DNA of 64,000 bases from Polyodon spathula (taxonomy: Eukaryota; Chordata; Actinopteri; Acipenseriformes; Polyodontidae): contig NC_054538.1 in NCBI RefSeq assembly GCF_017654505.1, positions 26,871,674 through 26,935,673 on the forward strand. The letters run 5' to 3'. A program made the translations under genes and the position numbers. This document shows positions 26,164 to 38,891 of this stretch, one piece after another. Positions within the stretch are counted from its first letter, which is position 1. Every line of letters starts with the position of its first letter. The notes beneath the pieces were generated by a model, which was given only the letters and a program-made list of their open reading frames with translations, searched no databases and was not told the DNA's origin.

Positions 26164-26168
26164 CCAAT
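26164..26168. promoter_or_regulatory. CCAAT box upstream of VSX1
   Basis: CCAATCAG on the plus strand about 140 bp upstream of the VSX1 ATG, in reverse relative to the gene. A TSS has not been located, so this is only a candidate. Confidence 0.3.
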
Positions 26169-27380
26169 CAGCTCAAAGGGGACCTGTCACTGTTAAGTAG
26201 GCGTTTCTCCTTTTTCAATCCAAAAGGATTAATTGCCAATTTTTACTTTAAATCTGATAAGGATTTTTTTTTCTCAATTGGTCATGTCTTTTTTCTCTTG
26301 ATGTCAGATTTCATTTACCTCTACATCTGTTTGAGGCATATTACCATAAAACCTCCGAGAGTTTATACTTGGTTTATGGGTTAAAATATGGGTATAACTC
26401 TGCACATTAAATATTTACTGCACATTTTAATGTAAGTATGAATAACATCAAGTGGTACATTGAACCTACATTGCTAAGGCGCAAAAAATAATGTAAAATC
26501 AATTATATTTATTTTTTTTTATTTATAGACTATGAGTTCAGACTCTCTTTTAAAAACAATACACAGACAAATACAAACCTGGGTACATTTTTTCAATGAA
26601 CGTGTAGCTTAATTTAAGATTGGGGATGCTCTGTAAAATATATACTTCCACTTTTTGCAGTGTGCAAATTAATTTTAAAAAATTAATTACATTATTAACG
26701 CAAAATCATACACAAACTAACCAGTCAGACAGTGTGATGTAAATATTCTTTGGTCACTAAAGTTTAGTGTACAATGAAACTACACTCACTAAACATTAAA
26801 GTTGTTGGGTCATTAAATTAATCAGGGCATGTGTTAAGGATTTAATAAATCACTTTTTAAAACTCATTTTCTGGTGACATACATTTTGACACGCAAACGC
26901 AGATTAACCAGCACAAGCTAAACGGTAAATCACAGGCGTAGCAGAATATTTCAGATATTTAAACTGTAGTCAAACTTGCCCAAGGGATCCCCAGAAAATT
27001 CTTGAAACTCCAGTCTTTCATAAAGCAACACCTGTATGTAATCTATGTACGTGATGTTTCATTGTTGGTGTGAGAGAGAAAGGCCTAAAACCCACAGACA
27101 GTATACAGTACATTAACTGTGCAAACATGTTAATTTCATTGCTGTACACTTTTTCTTTTTTGTTTGCAACGTCCCTTTTCCATTCATTTTAAGTTGGGGG
27201 TTCCTATTATAATTGTTTATAAATAGGTCACCTAAACAACATTTTTGAGAACACCTTCTGTTAATCAAATGAATAGTTTTTCTTACCAATCACTCAGTCC
27301 ACAGTCTACTTATAGGCCAATATATAACTGGTCTATACATTTTTCATAAGGTAGGTCTTATCTTTGTTTACAGGTGTTAT

Positions 27381-27452
27381 TTATATATATATATATATAT
27401 ATATTAATATATATATATAGATATAATATCTATATATATATATATATATATA
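27381..27452. repeat. (TA)n microsatellite cluster
   Basis: Interrupted TATATA runs, partly self-complementary through a central ATATCTATAT. Confidence 0.85.
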
Positions 27453-27465
27453 AAGTCTACACACT

Positions 27466-27862
27466 AAGTAGTTTCAAGTGAAGTGTATCTTAAATTCCAT
27501 TCTACATTCATCATAATGCAGTCAGAAAAATCAATTTATTAACCCAATATGTACCAAATACATTTTTCTTTGAAAAAAATTAAAAAGCAAGCTGTATTTA
27601 TATAATTTGACACAATACATCTGAACTTCACTTTTATGGTTAACGTAATTAGTGTAAGTTATCATAACTAAAAACAAAAAATGCTCCAAAAAAATTACAA
27701 AGTAGCTTGTTCTCAAGTAAGGACAATAGCATTTAAAATAAAAGTTAAATTCATGATAGTAACATATATGGGGTCTGTGAGTTGCACTTTGCACATTCTT
27801 AAATAAGTTCCAGACAAATGTATTTACATAAAATGTTTTCTTTTTAGTTAATATTTTTAATG
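27466..27862. repeat. Dispersed repeat copy B, upstream of VSX1
   Basis: Direct repeat partner of 21410-21850 (see that entry). Here it is immediately followed by the GT microsatellite. Confidence 0.75.
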
Positions 27863-27871
27863 CAACCACAA

Positions 27872-27877
<6 letters not shown>

Positions 27878-27946
<69 letters not shown>

Positions 27947-27950
27947 CGCG
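27878..27950. repeat. (GT)n microsatellite
   Basis: About 31 uninterrupted GT units running into a CGCGCACGCGC tail at 27940-27951, a possible Z-DNA-forming stretch. Confidence 0.95.
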
Positions 27951-28009
27951 CAAAGACTGGATCATTTTAAATCAGTACAAGTTTTTGCAGACCAACATTT
28001 GCACCTGGA

Positions 28010-28270
28010 CAGCTATAGCCAGCCTCATCTGTTTACGCCAATGATCTACAGATAGCTTACACCAAGTGCTTCTGTGAGAATCTCTTTTTGATTAGGATTC
28101 TTTCTGCTAAACATGTAGATTAAGCAAGGGCCTTCTGACAAAGATAATCACAAGGGGAGCGCGCATTAACTTTAGATTATTAAAGAAGGACCCCAATCTC
28201 CCTTTACAAGCTGTTCCCGGGATTAACAAAATAATAACTTTCATTTAGGATAATTGTAATTTGAATTGCA
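28010..28270. promoter_or_regulatory. Candidate VSX1 enhancer (repeat-free, homeodomain motifs)
   Basis: This stretch of mixed composition has no repeats or open frames. It contains several TAATC/GATTA words: GATTAGGATT near 28091, AGATTAAGC near 28119, GATAATC near 28143, TTAGATTATT near 28171 and GGGATTAAC near 28218. Clustered OTX/CRX-type sites about 2 kb upstream of a retinal gene would suit an enhancer. Inference only. Confidence 0.3.
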
Positions 28271-28369
28271 GGGATATTTATGGTTTGTTAGTCATGGTTC
28301 CAGTTTATGTTAGGTCACAAAGGAGTGGCATTTAAGGGTTTAATTATTTAGTCTTCACCCTTGGGAATG

Positions 28370-29296
28370 GCCAGCATCGCCTTGGCAGGGTGTTCATATT
28401 GACTTTTCTGGACCATTCATGGGGATGATGTATCTGGTAATGGTTGACGCATACTCTAAGTGGCCTGAGTCTTACTACTACTATATGGACCATAGATGTC
28501 CTTAGAAGTTTGTTTACCAAAATTGTAGTTCCTGGGCAGTGGGACAGTGATAATGTAACCACAGTTTACTGCAGAAGAGTTTTAAACATTCTTGAAGAAA
28601 AAATGAATTTATCACACAACCTCCGGTCCATATCACCTGTCCACAAATGGATTGGCTGAGAGATATGTCCAAACACTAAATCATGTACTTCGCACTATGT
28701 CTGGTGAGAAAGGTTCATTGCAGCAGAAACTTGCTACATGGTGGAAGTTGCTCCAGATGTGTTGTGGCACGGCAGTATCAATCAGCTATTGACATCTACT
28801 GCTGTACTGGAAGAGGATTTTCTGGACTGTTGATGTTCCCTCACCAATCTCAGAACACAACCTCACCTGTACCATCCATGCTGAGAACCATTGTGATGAA
28901 GAGGCACCATCACAAGGAAGTCATTTTCTTGAAGCTCCAAGAAGCTTATCAGTTTCAGAGATACATAATCTTGAGAGAAAACGTAACCCACCTAAGAGAT
29001 TTGATCTGTAAATAACAGGCCAACTGTTTAAATGTATATATAGTTTTATGAACAAACATGGACAATTTAAAAGGGGAGTAACTGTAGGGAGGAGATTGTT
29101 ATATATTAAATAGTGACAAATCTGAAGAGTAGAACCTCTTGACGAGTTACGCGATAATTATGTTTATTGAATCTGCTGACCCCAATTACTACTTGTATTG
29201 GATTTGAGCCGTAAGCTGATTAAAGCACATTAGTTGAATACTGCAGTGTCTGCGTCTTCCTTATTTAATATTAGTGTTCTTATATAGGAAGTAACA
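28370..29296 (+). mobile_element. Ty3/gypsy-type retrotransposon relic: integrase end and 3' LTR
   Basis: The frame from about 28392 reads VHIDFSGPFMGMMYLVMVDAYSKWPE, the start of a retroviral-type integrase core. A degraded D-containing block (DSDN) lies near 28545, and the NGLAERYVQTL block with the catalytic Glu is near 28645-28680. Frames change repeatedly, so it is dead. A purine tract AAAAGGGGAG near 29069 precedes a TG...CA segment (about 29083-29296), which is probably the 3' LTR. The 5' part of the element is absent. Confidence 0.8.
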
Positions 29297-29330
29297 ACAG
29301 TATGTAATAATCATTTACCTCTTCCTGCGA

Positions 29331-29369
29331 GATAGATAGCTAGATAGATAGATAGATTGATAGATAGCA
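29331..29369. repeat. (GATA)n microsatellite
   Basis: An imperfect GATA run after the gypsy relic. Confidence 0.8.
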
Positions 29370-30289
29370 AATATCTACTTTTAAATCCAGCCATTTAAAT
29401 CTTACATCTGTAAGCACCGCAAAATGGGAGGAGAGGCATTTGCCTTACCTTTTGTGTGGGAAAAGAATTTACCAATTCCATGAATCAGACCAACTTTCAG
29501 TGAAATAAAGAAGGTTTGGGAACCGCACAAAAACAACTTTAGCATTAAATTAACAGAAGAGAAGTGAGTCGCACAATTTAGATCTACCCCCAAGTTAGAA
29601 TAAAGGTATTTGCCCTTACTGCATATATGACAGGTGGCAGGGCAAAACCCTGCTGGTTTAAATGTGTTGTGTTTTATTGTTTATGATTTCAACTGCATTG
29701 TTTGTTTGTTTTAGAACGGGGTCCCCGGCCCTGTGCATATTTTGTATTTGTTTCCTATTTTTGTTATGAGTTATTTATTTATAAATTTGACGGATGTGAT
29801 AAATGCAAAAAAGTTGTGTGTTGTAAACACTATGAAAATGCATTCTTATCTTTGTTGTTCATAAATTTAATATATATCCTGTGCAAAGCAGACTTTCACT
29901 TAGAAAGCTAACATTGAGAAAATCTCCTGTTGTAATTAGAGTTCATAACCCGACCTCCAGCTGCAACCAAATTTCTTGTTAGATCAGATGCTCTTGGATA
30001 AAACCCTAATTTTTGACGTGGCCACAGAATCAGCTTAATTTCAGCAGTTTACGTTAAGACTCACAAGGCATTAGGAGATGATGAAGCCTTTAATATGCAT
30101 ATGGTGAAGTCATTCGGATTGAGTCAGATAACTTTGAAGAAAGTCAACAAAAAACAAGGTGTAACAAAATTCCAAATGCATTTGGTAGCATATTTGTGAC
30201 GATTAAAATTAACAATTGTGACCTTGGCCTTCAATGCTGTTCTCGTTCAGCCTTTTAGACTAGAAATCAGTTAGAGGATATCTTGAAAC

Positions 30290-30410
30290 ATGCTCATCAG
30301 ATAGGATTATCCTGGATTAAACTAATCAGTAAATGTTTCTCTGCTCATTATTTTCTAGAGAAGATTTTCAGGCGATTCTCTGCCGCTAAGATTTTTAATC
30401 CCTTAAAGAG
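30290..30410. promoter_or_regulatory. Candidate K50-homeodomain site cluster
   Basis: AGGATTATCC and GGATTAAACTAATC near 30302-30330 and TTAATCCC near 30395-30404 give four to five OTX/CRX-like words in about 110 bp of repeat-free DNA, about 4.3 kb upstream of VSX1. This is pattern reading only; no conservation data were available. Confidence 0.3.
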
Positions 30411-31391
30411 CGTAACATCATCAAATCACTTTTTGCTCTAATTTCTTCTACTATCCCCTGTCACATGTAGTTTGCTTTGCTAATAGATGGACCACATGGA
30501 TTATGTTCTACATTCTGGCAGTGGCGACTCAGAGCAACACGCATCTTGTGACCTGAAGCACATTTAGATAAATAAAGTCAACCTCCTGTTTTTTTTTTAA
30601 CATTGTAGGGTCATATACTATATCTGATGTCAGCTGCACAAATTTTTATAGAAGTACTATATAATAAAAGCTGTTAAAACAACAGTACTATAACCCATGA
30701 TATACCAAATATTATTGAAAGGTTTGGACTCACCTTCATTGATATTGAAATAAAAATGTGATTCCTAGACACAGAACCTGTAATTACCTTCTGATAGCTA
30801 TCCACCAAATCTATGTTGACCTTATGTACATTTTATACTCATAGTCAGGTCAGCTTGACTATATCGCTTTACTCAAAAACAGAAGAAGTTGTCTCTTCTT
30901 TTGTGTTTTGTTCTTTGCTTGTGTGTGATTTTCCATTTTGAGATTTGAGAAAAATAATTTGCTCAAACCCCGAAATAGCCTTTCGTTTGTTGATAATTTG
31001 TCAATGCTCAAATTGCAAAACGGTTATTTTTGTTGGTCATTGACCGAATCCTGAGTGTAACATACATATTAAATAGACTCAGTTTTTTTTTTCAATAACT
31101 GTGATTAAATAAATCATATCTTGAGAGCTACTCATCCATCCTTGGTATGGACATTTCTAATGAAAAAGTTATTTAGGGTATCGGATCAGGATATACAGTA
31201 CTGCAATTGACAATAATAATTTGTTGTAAAAAATTGTTGTATATTATAATAATGCAGTTCTTCACTGTAAGTACTGTAATGCGGTTATAATATTTAGCAG
31301 CATTTACTACGGTTACTATATTTAATAGTTATCCAGCAGCATTGCATTTTTTTATTTTATTTTATTTTTTCAATAAAATAGTGACTATAGT

Positions 31392-32338
31392 TAAGGCTGG
31401 GATTTTGTCACAGACATTTGTACTAAAAATCACAGAAGGGGAAATGGTGTGTGAAGTCACAGGGATCATTAAAAAAAAATACAATGTACCTTCATAAAAA
31501 TAAAATTTGTCTCACTATAGGTAGGAAAAAAGGAAAATAAATCAAAATATTTATTTTTTTATTATGGTTTCCACAACATTAGGTTCAAGTTGTAATCTTG
31601 TAAATTGGTAAGCTTCACAGCGTACACAGCTATAAACAAGAATTTTCTTTTTACAAAACATTTGGTGGGGATCCTACAGGACAGCAAGCAAAAACTGTAG
31701 GTTTTACATACCTTTAAAAAATAACGTTTGATGTTCAAAAAGACTGTACATCTGATGCTTCTGCTGTGGTACAGTTTGCAGTTATTTTTCATTTTTGTTT
31801 GTTTGTTTATTTACATATTATGTTGGTACAACTTGTTGTAGATTGAGTTTGATGCCTTTATGGAACGCCGGTCATCCCAAAGTACATTTTTGTATGCAGA
31901 AAATGATTTCTGCATCAACACTATTTACTGGTGCTGTCAAGAGTTGGGAATCTGGTTTCCATGTTTTTCCAGAACTGGTAAACATTGTCACATTTCATTT
32001 CTACTCAGTACTTTTTAAACAGTAGAGTGGCATCAAACACGTCTTTCTCAGCTATGCTGAGATACTTTGCTTCACAAAGGTTGACAAAATTGTGCAGTAG
32101 AGTTGCTCTACATGTATGTTTCAATTTTTACAGCACTATCAGTTGAGTTAAACAGCTACATTGCAAAGTAAGGCAACCAAGCTAGTTCAACATCATTAGT
32201 TAAACAGCTATTTCTTTGGTTAAGGTGGAATTTTAAGTAGAGTTGGTAAAGTTCAAATTTCTCTACAAAAATTATGACACCAACATAAATCATTGAATCT
32301 GCGACATCCGTGACCACCGTGACTAAATCCCAGCCTTA
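31392..32338. mobile_element. Non-autonomous hAT transposon with perfect 8-bp target duplication
   Basis: The left end TAAGGCTGGGATTTTGTCAC and the right end TGACTAAATCCCAGCCTTA are inverted. Both are flanked by the same 8 bases ACTATAGT (31384-31391 and 32339-32346). Eight-base duplications are diagnostic of hAT. The 947-bp interior has only short, unrecognisable open frames (for example 31562-31792 and 31795-32025), so no transposase is encoded. Confidence 0.88.
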
Positions 32339-34331
32339 ACTATAGTAAACAAAGACAACTAATATAACCTCATTGAAATTAATTATTGCACTTCCAGCTA
32401 CTATAACAAGTAATATTCAGAAGTATGTACTTCAAAATAACTTATAAATGAACATGATCTATACCCTACAGAAAATGTAATTTGTATTATTTTAAAATTG
32501 CATTATTTCTCTAAAAATGTTTATCCTCCCCTTACAACATTAACAAAGAGTGTTAACATGCTGCCATTGCAGCAAAATCTTAAGGATCTTGTCCTAGTTT
32601 AATACATACAGGTTATATTTTGTGTTGTATAACTTTCAGCGGCACAAGCATTTTACTTACATTTAAGTAACTAAACAGTTAGCACAGTCATTGCTCCAGA
32701 TAAGGTTTTGGGTCTGGGAGTAACTTATCCTCTAGTTTTAACACTGAGAGAGTAAAATGTATTTTCCATTTTAAATGCAAGGTAACTTTGAACGACCGTA
32801 CAACCAAATGTGTGTTCTACAAGGTTCTTTATCGGCTCATATTTTTTTCGAGGTATCACACTGACTCTGCAAATTAATTATATTACTTATGTTTTAACAT
32901 TAAATTCTTCAACTCGGTGAACATGTTAAAACTTTAATATTAAGCCATACAGATAAATAAAAAAAAAAAAAAGGAAATACATTAATAAATTATAAAACAG
33001 TGTGTTTAATATTATAGACACCTTTTTTTAGCGGTTGCCTCTGGCGATGGTTAGTTGTTAGTGGAAGTTTTACGGGAGGCAGACAAGCTGTTTGTACGCA
33101 AATTTAAATTTTGTGCATATTTTTTTTATTTTTTAATGCATAAAAACAGCAGGTATGCAGCTTATCTGGACCACTGAGCACATTACACCCCGGAGTAAAA
33201 TCTCCTGGCTCCTGGAAAAATCTCCTTTTAGAGACACCTGTTTGAAAATGCTACCAGAACTGTAATAGGAAAGCAAAATCAAGGAATGGAAAATACAACT
33301 GTTTATTAGGCCTATAAATAGAAAACAAAAACTGTTTAAACTCAAAATTGAGCCTTGCAGCTTCCTCTTCGTTGAAGTACTATTGAAAAAGAAAGGCTCA
33401 GGATCCACAGATGCTTCCTCCCATAGCTCCTGTCTCTGTGTCCGTCCCCCCTTTATGAAGGCTTTAGAAGAGGTTGTCGTTGTGCTGACAACTGCTGTCA
33501 TTAAAGGTGTCTTGCCTTGCCTGCATCTTACAAAGTGGATTCAAAACCTTGCTCAGTCATTTTTTTTTTTTCCCAGAGCTTCTGCAATACAGATCCCACA
33601 ATTTCTCTGACTACGTGAGTAAAAAAAGTCTCATCTTTTGACCCATTATTTTGGTAGTTTACATGTAGCTTTTCTTTGCCAAATACTACAGGGTCAGTAC
33701 AAAAAGCTCGCAAGTTCAACGTCTGGATATTTGTGGGAGATATTGGAGCTACAGTATACGAGATCAACAACTCTGTCAATGGGTCTTCATACTGTAACTA
33801 TTGTAAAAAGCTGTTAAGCCCGGCATTTCTTTCTTTGAAAATTATTTCATGGACCTAAAATGCTTTTAATTTCTTTCTCATTTGTATCTCATCAGTAATT
33901 AAGTATTCAGTACGTCTCCTCCAGCAATTGACAATTGTTTTGAATTCAGCTCTCAGCTTACTTAAGAAATACATGCTTACTGTACTTCTTCTTGTTCGGA
34001 AAAACGGACTTGTTAAATTAAATTCATTTGTGTAGTTAGTTATCTTTTAATAATGATGTTTTATATTAAATTTAATTAAAGCAGATGGCCATGTTCTTCC
34101 ATTTGCTATCTAGGTCTCATGTGTGCAGTTTTGAAAGAAGCACGTAATAGCAAACAGGCATTGTTATTATAAAACATGATACTGTGTCTCGTTTACGTCC
34201 TAGGTCATTTTAACTCAGCAGTGTCTTCAGGATCAAAATCTGTTATTTGCTAAAAGACCTGTCAGTCAGTTGTTGAAGAAGCTGGTTATGGTAGGAAAGT
34301 GGCTTGAATTGCAATGCATATTTTTATTTTA

Positions 34332-34420
34332 TATATATATATTATATATATATTATATATATATAATATATATATTATATATATAGATATATTCTATATA
34401 AAATATTATATATATATTCT
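34332..34420. repeat. AT-rich simple repeat, self-complementary
   Basis: Alternating TATATA and ATATAT blocks that can fold into cruciforms. Confidence 0.8.
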
Positions 34421-34829
34421 GAATCAATAAAAGCGTCTGAATACAATTTTAACAGTATACATCAAGCAATAAACTACTCAGGCCAACAGGTGGGAAATGA
34501 AACCGAAACAGCAGAGAATGAATGTCTTGGAAAAACTGCCAAGAGGATACGTATGATTAGCCTCAGTATGTAATAAAGAAAAGAAACAAAACAAAGGAAT
34601 TCTTATTGTTACTATTGTATTTATTTTAACTGGTAATACACAAGTTGTAAGTCAAGACAGAAGTAACAATGCTTAAGGAAAACACAGCTACTGTATTTGA
34701 CAGCTAGTCCCAGTAGCGCAGTTATACAACTACAGTACCAAACAATGTTACAAAGCTTTATAATTGTTTTAGTTTATAGCTATAGGTCCACACATACAGT
34801 GCTTGTGTAATTAGGATATAATTTATAAA

Positions 34830-34880
<51 letters not shown>
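34830..34880. repeat. (AAT)n microsatellite
   Basis: About 17 AAT units. Confidence 0.9.
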
Positions 34881-34881
<1 letters not shown>

Positions 34882-35137
34882 TGTTAGCTAATCAATCGAT
34901 AGCTAATCTTGAAAATCCCTTTACAGAAACTACTCTTTGCCAGTAATTACGGCTATTCTATAAAAACATTTTTATCTACATATAGTTAGTGTACAGAAAC
35001 TACTAATAACCAGTGGTCACTAATTACTGTACATATTTGTATGACATGTATATATGTGTGTGTGTACACATATATGATAAACGTCTTTTTGAGAAACTTA
35101 ATCAATCCCGTGACGTTGCAACAGACCAGACCATATG

Positions 35138-35138
<1 letters not shown>

Positions 35139-35223
<85 letters not shown>
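35139..35223. repeat. (TA)n microsatellite, ~85 bp
   Basis: A long uninterrupted TA run, the longest in the window. The open frames across it are artefacts of the repeat. Confidence 0.95.
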
Positions 35224-35225
<2 letters not shown>

Positions 35226-35439
35226 TATAAGATATATTCTTTTATTGTGATTGGGATGCTATTCCATCATGAGTTTTATCAAAATGGAGCCACAGTAATG
35301 GGTATTTGTCTCCTTGGGTGCAATCCTTTGTCTACAAAGGGAGGCCTGCTGGGGGACAATAGGCTCAACCACATGACATCCTTGACAATCAAACAAGTCA
35401 TTTACTGTAGACAGTAATTATTTAATCATATTGTGATCG

Positions 35440-35640
35440 CTCGTCCAAAGTTTGCTAATTAAAAATAAATCATCAAGTCAATTAGGGAAGCTCTCATTAA
35501 GGAGTATGAAGTATCACAAGGAAACTTGTGTGAGCCAGACTCTCAACTGCCTTGAAGAAATGTTCAAAGCCACAAACTAATCAGAACATGCCCTTTGTAT
35601 GGAAAGTGGAGCTGTTTACTCAGTCGTTCACTTGTGTGAA
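35440..35640. promoter_or_regulatory. Repeat-free non-coding block with TAATTA-type sites
   Basis: It contains GCTAATTAAAAATAAATC and GTCAATTAGG within mixed-composition DNA lacking repeats, and is followed by a GC-richer stretch. It is a candidate conserved element in the VSX1-ENTPD6 gap; the function is unknown. Confidence 0.2.
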
Positions 35641-35999
35641 GAGCGTTTATTTTAATCCAGACACTTATCTTTAGAAACTCTTCATCCAGTGTTTTATGCC
35701 TACAATACAATTCATTAAAACTGAGTGCTGGATCAAAAGGTTTGGGGGTTTTATACTGTACATGCTACATGTAGCATGCTACTCACAGAATACATTCACA
35801 AAGCTTTAACTCACTCAATATCAAAACTTTATTTCATTTTGAAAACAGACTTTGACAGAAGGTTCTTTAAATGATTAATGAGTTAAATCCTTGTAAATAG
35901 AACCAAGCTTGAATTTTGTATTTATATTACACTAAGGTAGATTTTGTTGAATGCTTGATGTATTGTGCTACAGTTACACTGCTGGCTTTGTGAGTATTA

Positions 36000-36740
36000 G
36001 GGCCCTATTTTGCAAATATGTGTGCAGGTGCTTCCACTCGGGCAAAAGTGACAGCATTGGCGAACTGCGAACTGAATATGATTTAGGAGTTGGTTCTCAT
36101 GCGTGGGCTAATGCCTGTCAAATAGCGAACCATGCACCCAGCCAATCAAAGCACAGTGGGTGGGAATAATGTTACAACCAATAAGGATTCAACATTCCCT
36201 TGAAGAGCACCTGTGTGCCTGCGAAAGCAAACAGAGGGTATTTTGAAACCAAAGAAAAAAGAAGAAACAGTAAAAAAAATTGTTCAGCATCCCAAGTGAG
36301 GAGGATGACTTAGCCCCTCAAGTAAGGCTACAAAATTTAAAAAACGTCATCTATAAGGCTTTGTCTGACCTGCTACAAGATATCTGTTGGAACAAATATT
36401 TCTTCATGTGATTATGGGACTTGAAACATGTTGCAGCCCTCCAAGCTGCAATATAGCCTCCTCATCATGGAGTCCTGTGACAGATGTCTTGGGTTAGCAT
36501 TGGATGATAAGTATCATCTCCAAAGCCACTCCCCATCCCTGTGACACTGGCCACACTCTTTGGTACAATCTGTCTTCAATCTGTTCTTTTTGCTGAAAGC
36601 CTCCACTGTCACTTGTTGTGTGAAATGCTATGTCAAGGAGCCAAGCTGTACCTCATTTCCCAAGACCAGCCCTCACACTGTCAGGGCTACATTGAACCCA
36701 TTACATCAATGTACACAAAGCTAATATTTGTCACACTGGT
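36000..36740. other. Unclassified GC-richer stretch, possible degraded transposon
   Basis: The AGGGCCCTATTTTGCAAATA start near 36000 resembles the terminal word of some Harbinger elements, but I find no matching right end. Short open frames at 35951-36169 and 36541-36744 resemble no known protein. Confidence 0.25.
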
Positions 36741-37420
36741 TTAGTCCTGTTAATCGGTCTCTATTTCCTGTCCAATGTACAAGTTAAAAATGGCATGTTA
36801 TTATGACCCACCCAACTGAAAGTGTACTCCGCAAGCTGACTAAACGCTATCAGAGGTAATGCCTCAGAGCATCATCTTATGTACTTGTGCTTGCATGCTC
36901 CACCAACTGTGGTGGCAGGATTAGCACAAATGGGGCTAAGAACAGATTGGAAAGAGAGAAAAAGGAAAAATAAGAAGAAAATCGGTTTAAAAAATGTGAA
37001 CATTAATTCTCATTTTGCCAATGAATCCACCCCACCCCCCACCACCCCTTCCATTCAGAACTGTACTATAATGGTCAAGAGTGAGATTATCCAAATGTAT
37101 TAGGCTATAACTGTAGCATTACATCATTAATAAAATCACTTAAAACCGTTAATGGAAGAGGGATCCAAACAGAAAGAACTTCTCAGTTCACAAAAATACC
37201 AAGTAAGCTATACAACAGTAGTAACATTAACATCTTATTTTCTGCTTTCTACTGTTGCAATGTTTACAACATATGAATAACACAAATATATGTATTTATT
37301 TGCAAGACCAAACAAAGCATGTGAGTCTTGATAGAACCAGCCCCCCCATTGTTGCCAAGACCACACAAGCAGTGGAGTCTTGTCGAACCCAGCCCTATTC
37401 ACCTATATAGTATTAATTTA

Positions 37421-37421
37421 T

Positions 37422-37452
<31 letters not shown>

Positions 37453-37519
37453 TATATATCTATATATATATATATATATTATTCCCAAGGTTCTAGAGAG
37501 AGAGAGCGAGAGAGAGAGA
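37421..37519. repeat. (TA)n and (GA)n simple repeats
   Basis: Interrupted TATATA runs to 37480, then a GAGAGAGAGCGAGAGAGAGAG run at 37497-37518. Confidence 0.85.
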
Positions 37520-38083
37520 CATTAAGTGACCAGAGAAATAAATAAATTATTTTATTTTTGTTTTCAACTCCCAGTTTCCCTTCCCTTACTTTATGCTTTT
37601 TTCTTTTGTAAAAATAAATGGCTAGAGCCTTTCAATTTAATTCAGCTTCAGTCTGATTTCTAGCCCAAGATCCCAAAATGCTATAATATGTAAATTGTAA
37701 TGTTCGATTGCCTCCGCATTAAAAACAAAAAAAATAAGATGATTTTTTTTTTTTATTAAACCATACTGATTTTGAATGCCTTGTAAATCAAGTTTTGTGA
37801 AATTCATTACAAAAATAGTCTTTCAACTGAAATTATTTTAGATAATTTCATTATTATTTATTCTCAATGAAAGCTCAATGTCTTTCTTTCTCCATCGTGC
37901 AGCAATCTTACCTCATTATGGCAAATGGTTTATACAGTATCCTTAAACACCCCCAAACTACCCCCACATTCCTACAAACACTTTCAGCTCCCAAAACTGA
38001 GAGTGACCCTCTTGTCAAGTGCATCAGGATCCATCTTAGGCAAAGCCTGATCTTGACTTCACCGCTGCTGTTAAGAATTCAGA

Positions 38084-38300
38084 AGCCAAGGGAGCTCCCG
38101 AGTAGCCTTATCCTGTAAAGGACATGCCCCATAGCTTGGAGATCACTGGTTCAAATCCAAGCTATGCCACTGCCGACCTTTGACAGGAGTTCCCAGGGGC
38201 CGGCATATAATTGTCCAAGCACTCCCCAGGCATGGACAGGTTAGGTTGGCCAGGGAGTCCTTGGCTCACCACAAACCAGCAACTCCTGTGACCAACAATT
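38084..38300 (+). mobile_element. tRNA-derived SINE
   Basis: The head carries an RNA polymerase III promoter: a box A-like GTAGCCTTATCC at 38102-38113 and a good box B GGTTCAAATCC at 38148-38158, spaced as in tRNA genes. The region does not fold as a whole tRNA, so it is a SINE head with a tRNA-unrelated body (CCCAGGGGCCGGCAT..., CACCACAAACCAGC). Confidence 0.65.
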
Positions 38301-38891
38301 CAAAACTGTGTGCTCCTCCAACACTGTAAGGTCTGAGACAGCTGCACGGCAGATTTGCAGAGCAGATAAAAAAAAGGCTGACGGCCATTCAGACATTTCA
38401 GTTTTGGGAGAAAATTGGGAATTAATGATAAATAATTCTATGAAAATAAAAGAATTCAGAAACCGTGTGGAATTCAGAATGCATCAGTAGCTATTGTGAG
38501 ACCAAAGCACCTCTTTTCATGTGAAACAATAGATGCTAGTTGTCGTTGTCATCCCTAGCTATCACAGTTTTTATCCCAATATCATCTTTTATGTATAAAT
38601 AAATATTGTTACTATTTTACATGGTCTGTTTACTACATTTTAATAATGTATTTATAAATTATGCTATCAGCAGTGTAAAAGGTTAAGGACAAAAATCCTG
38701 CCTTCCAGTATTTATCAGCTCAAACTGGTGGTAGCCTGCTATTCAAATCCCAGTTTTGCATTGTATTTACACTTCCAAACAGGAGTTGTATTATATAAAA
38801 AGGTTTTTTTTTTTGTTTTGTTTTTTTTACTATAGATAAGATGTGCTAGCCATCTTGTTTATTTTATACAAGCTTAAAAAATATCCCACAT

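Noticed and set aside
27531..27965. 144-codon minus-strand frame with a Thr-His run
   Set aside because: It is produced by the GT microsatellite and a non-coding dispersed repeat.
35013..35417. 134-codon open frame across the TA repeat
   Set aside because: Most of it is an Ile-Tyr repeat from a TA microsatellite; there is no protein signature.
36000..36740. Harbinger transposase gene
   Set aside because: Only a start-like word resembles the family. No transposase motifs or right terminal repeat were found.
38084..38175. A functional tRNA gene
   Set aside because: Boxes A and B are present, but the arms do not fold into a cloverleaf and the sequence continues into a SINE body.
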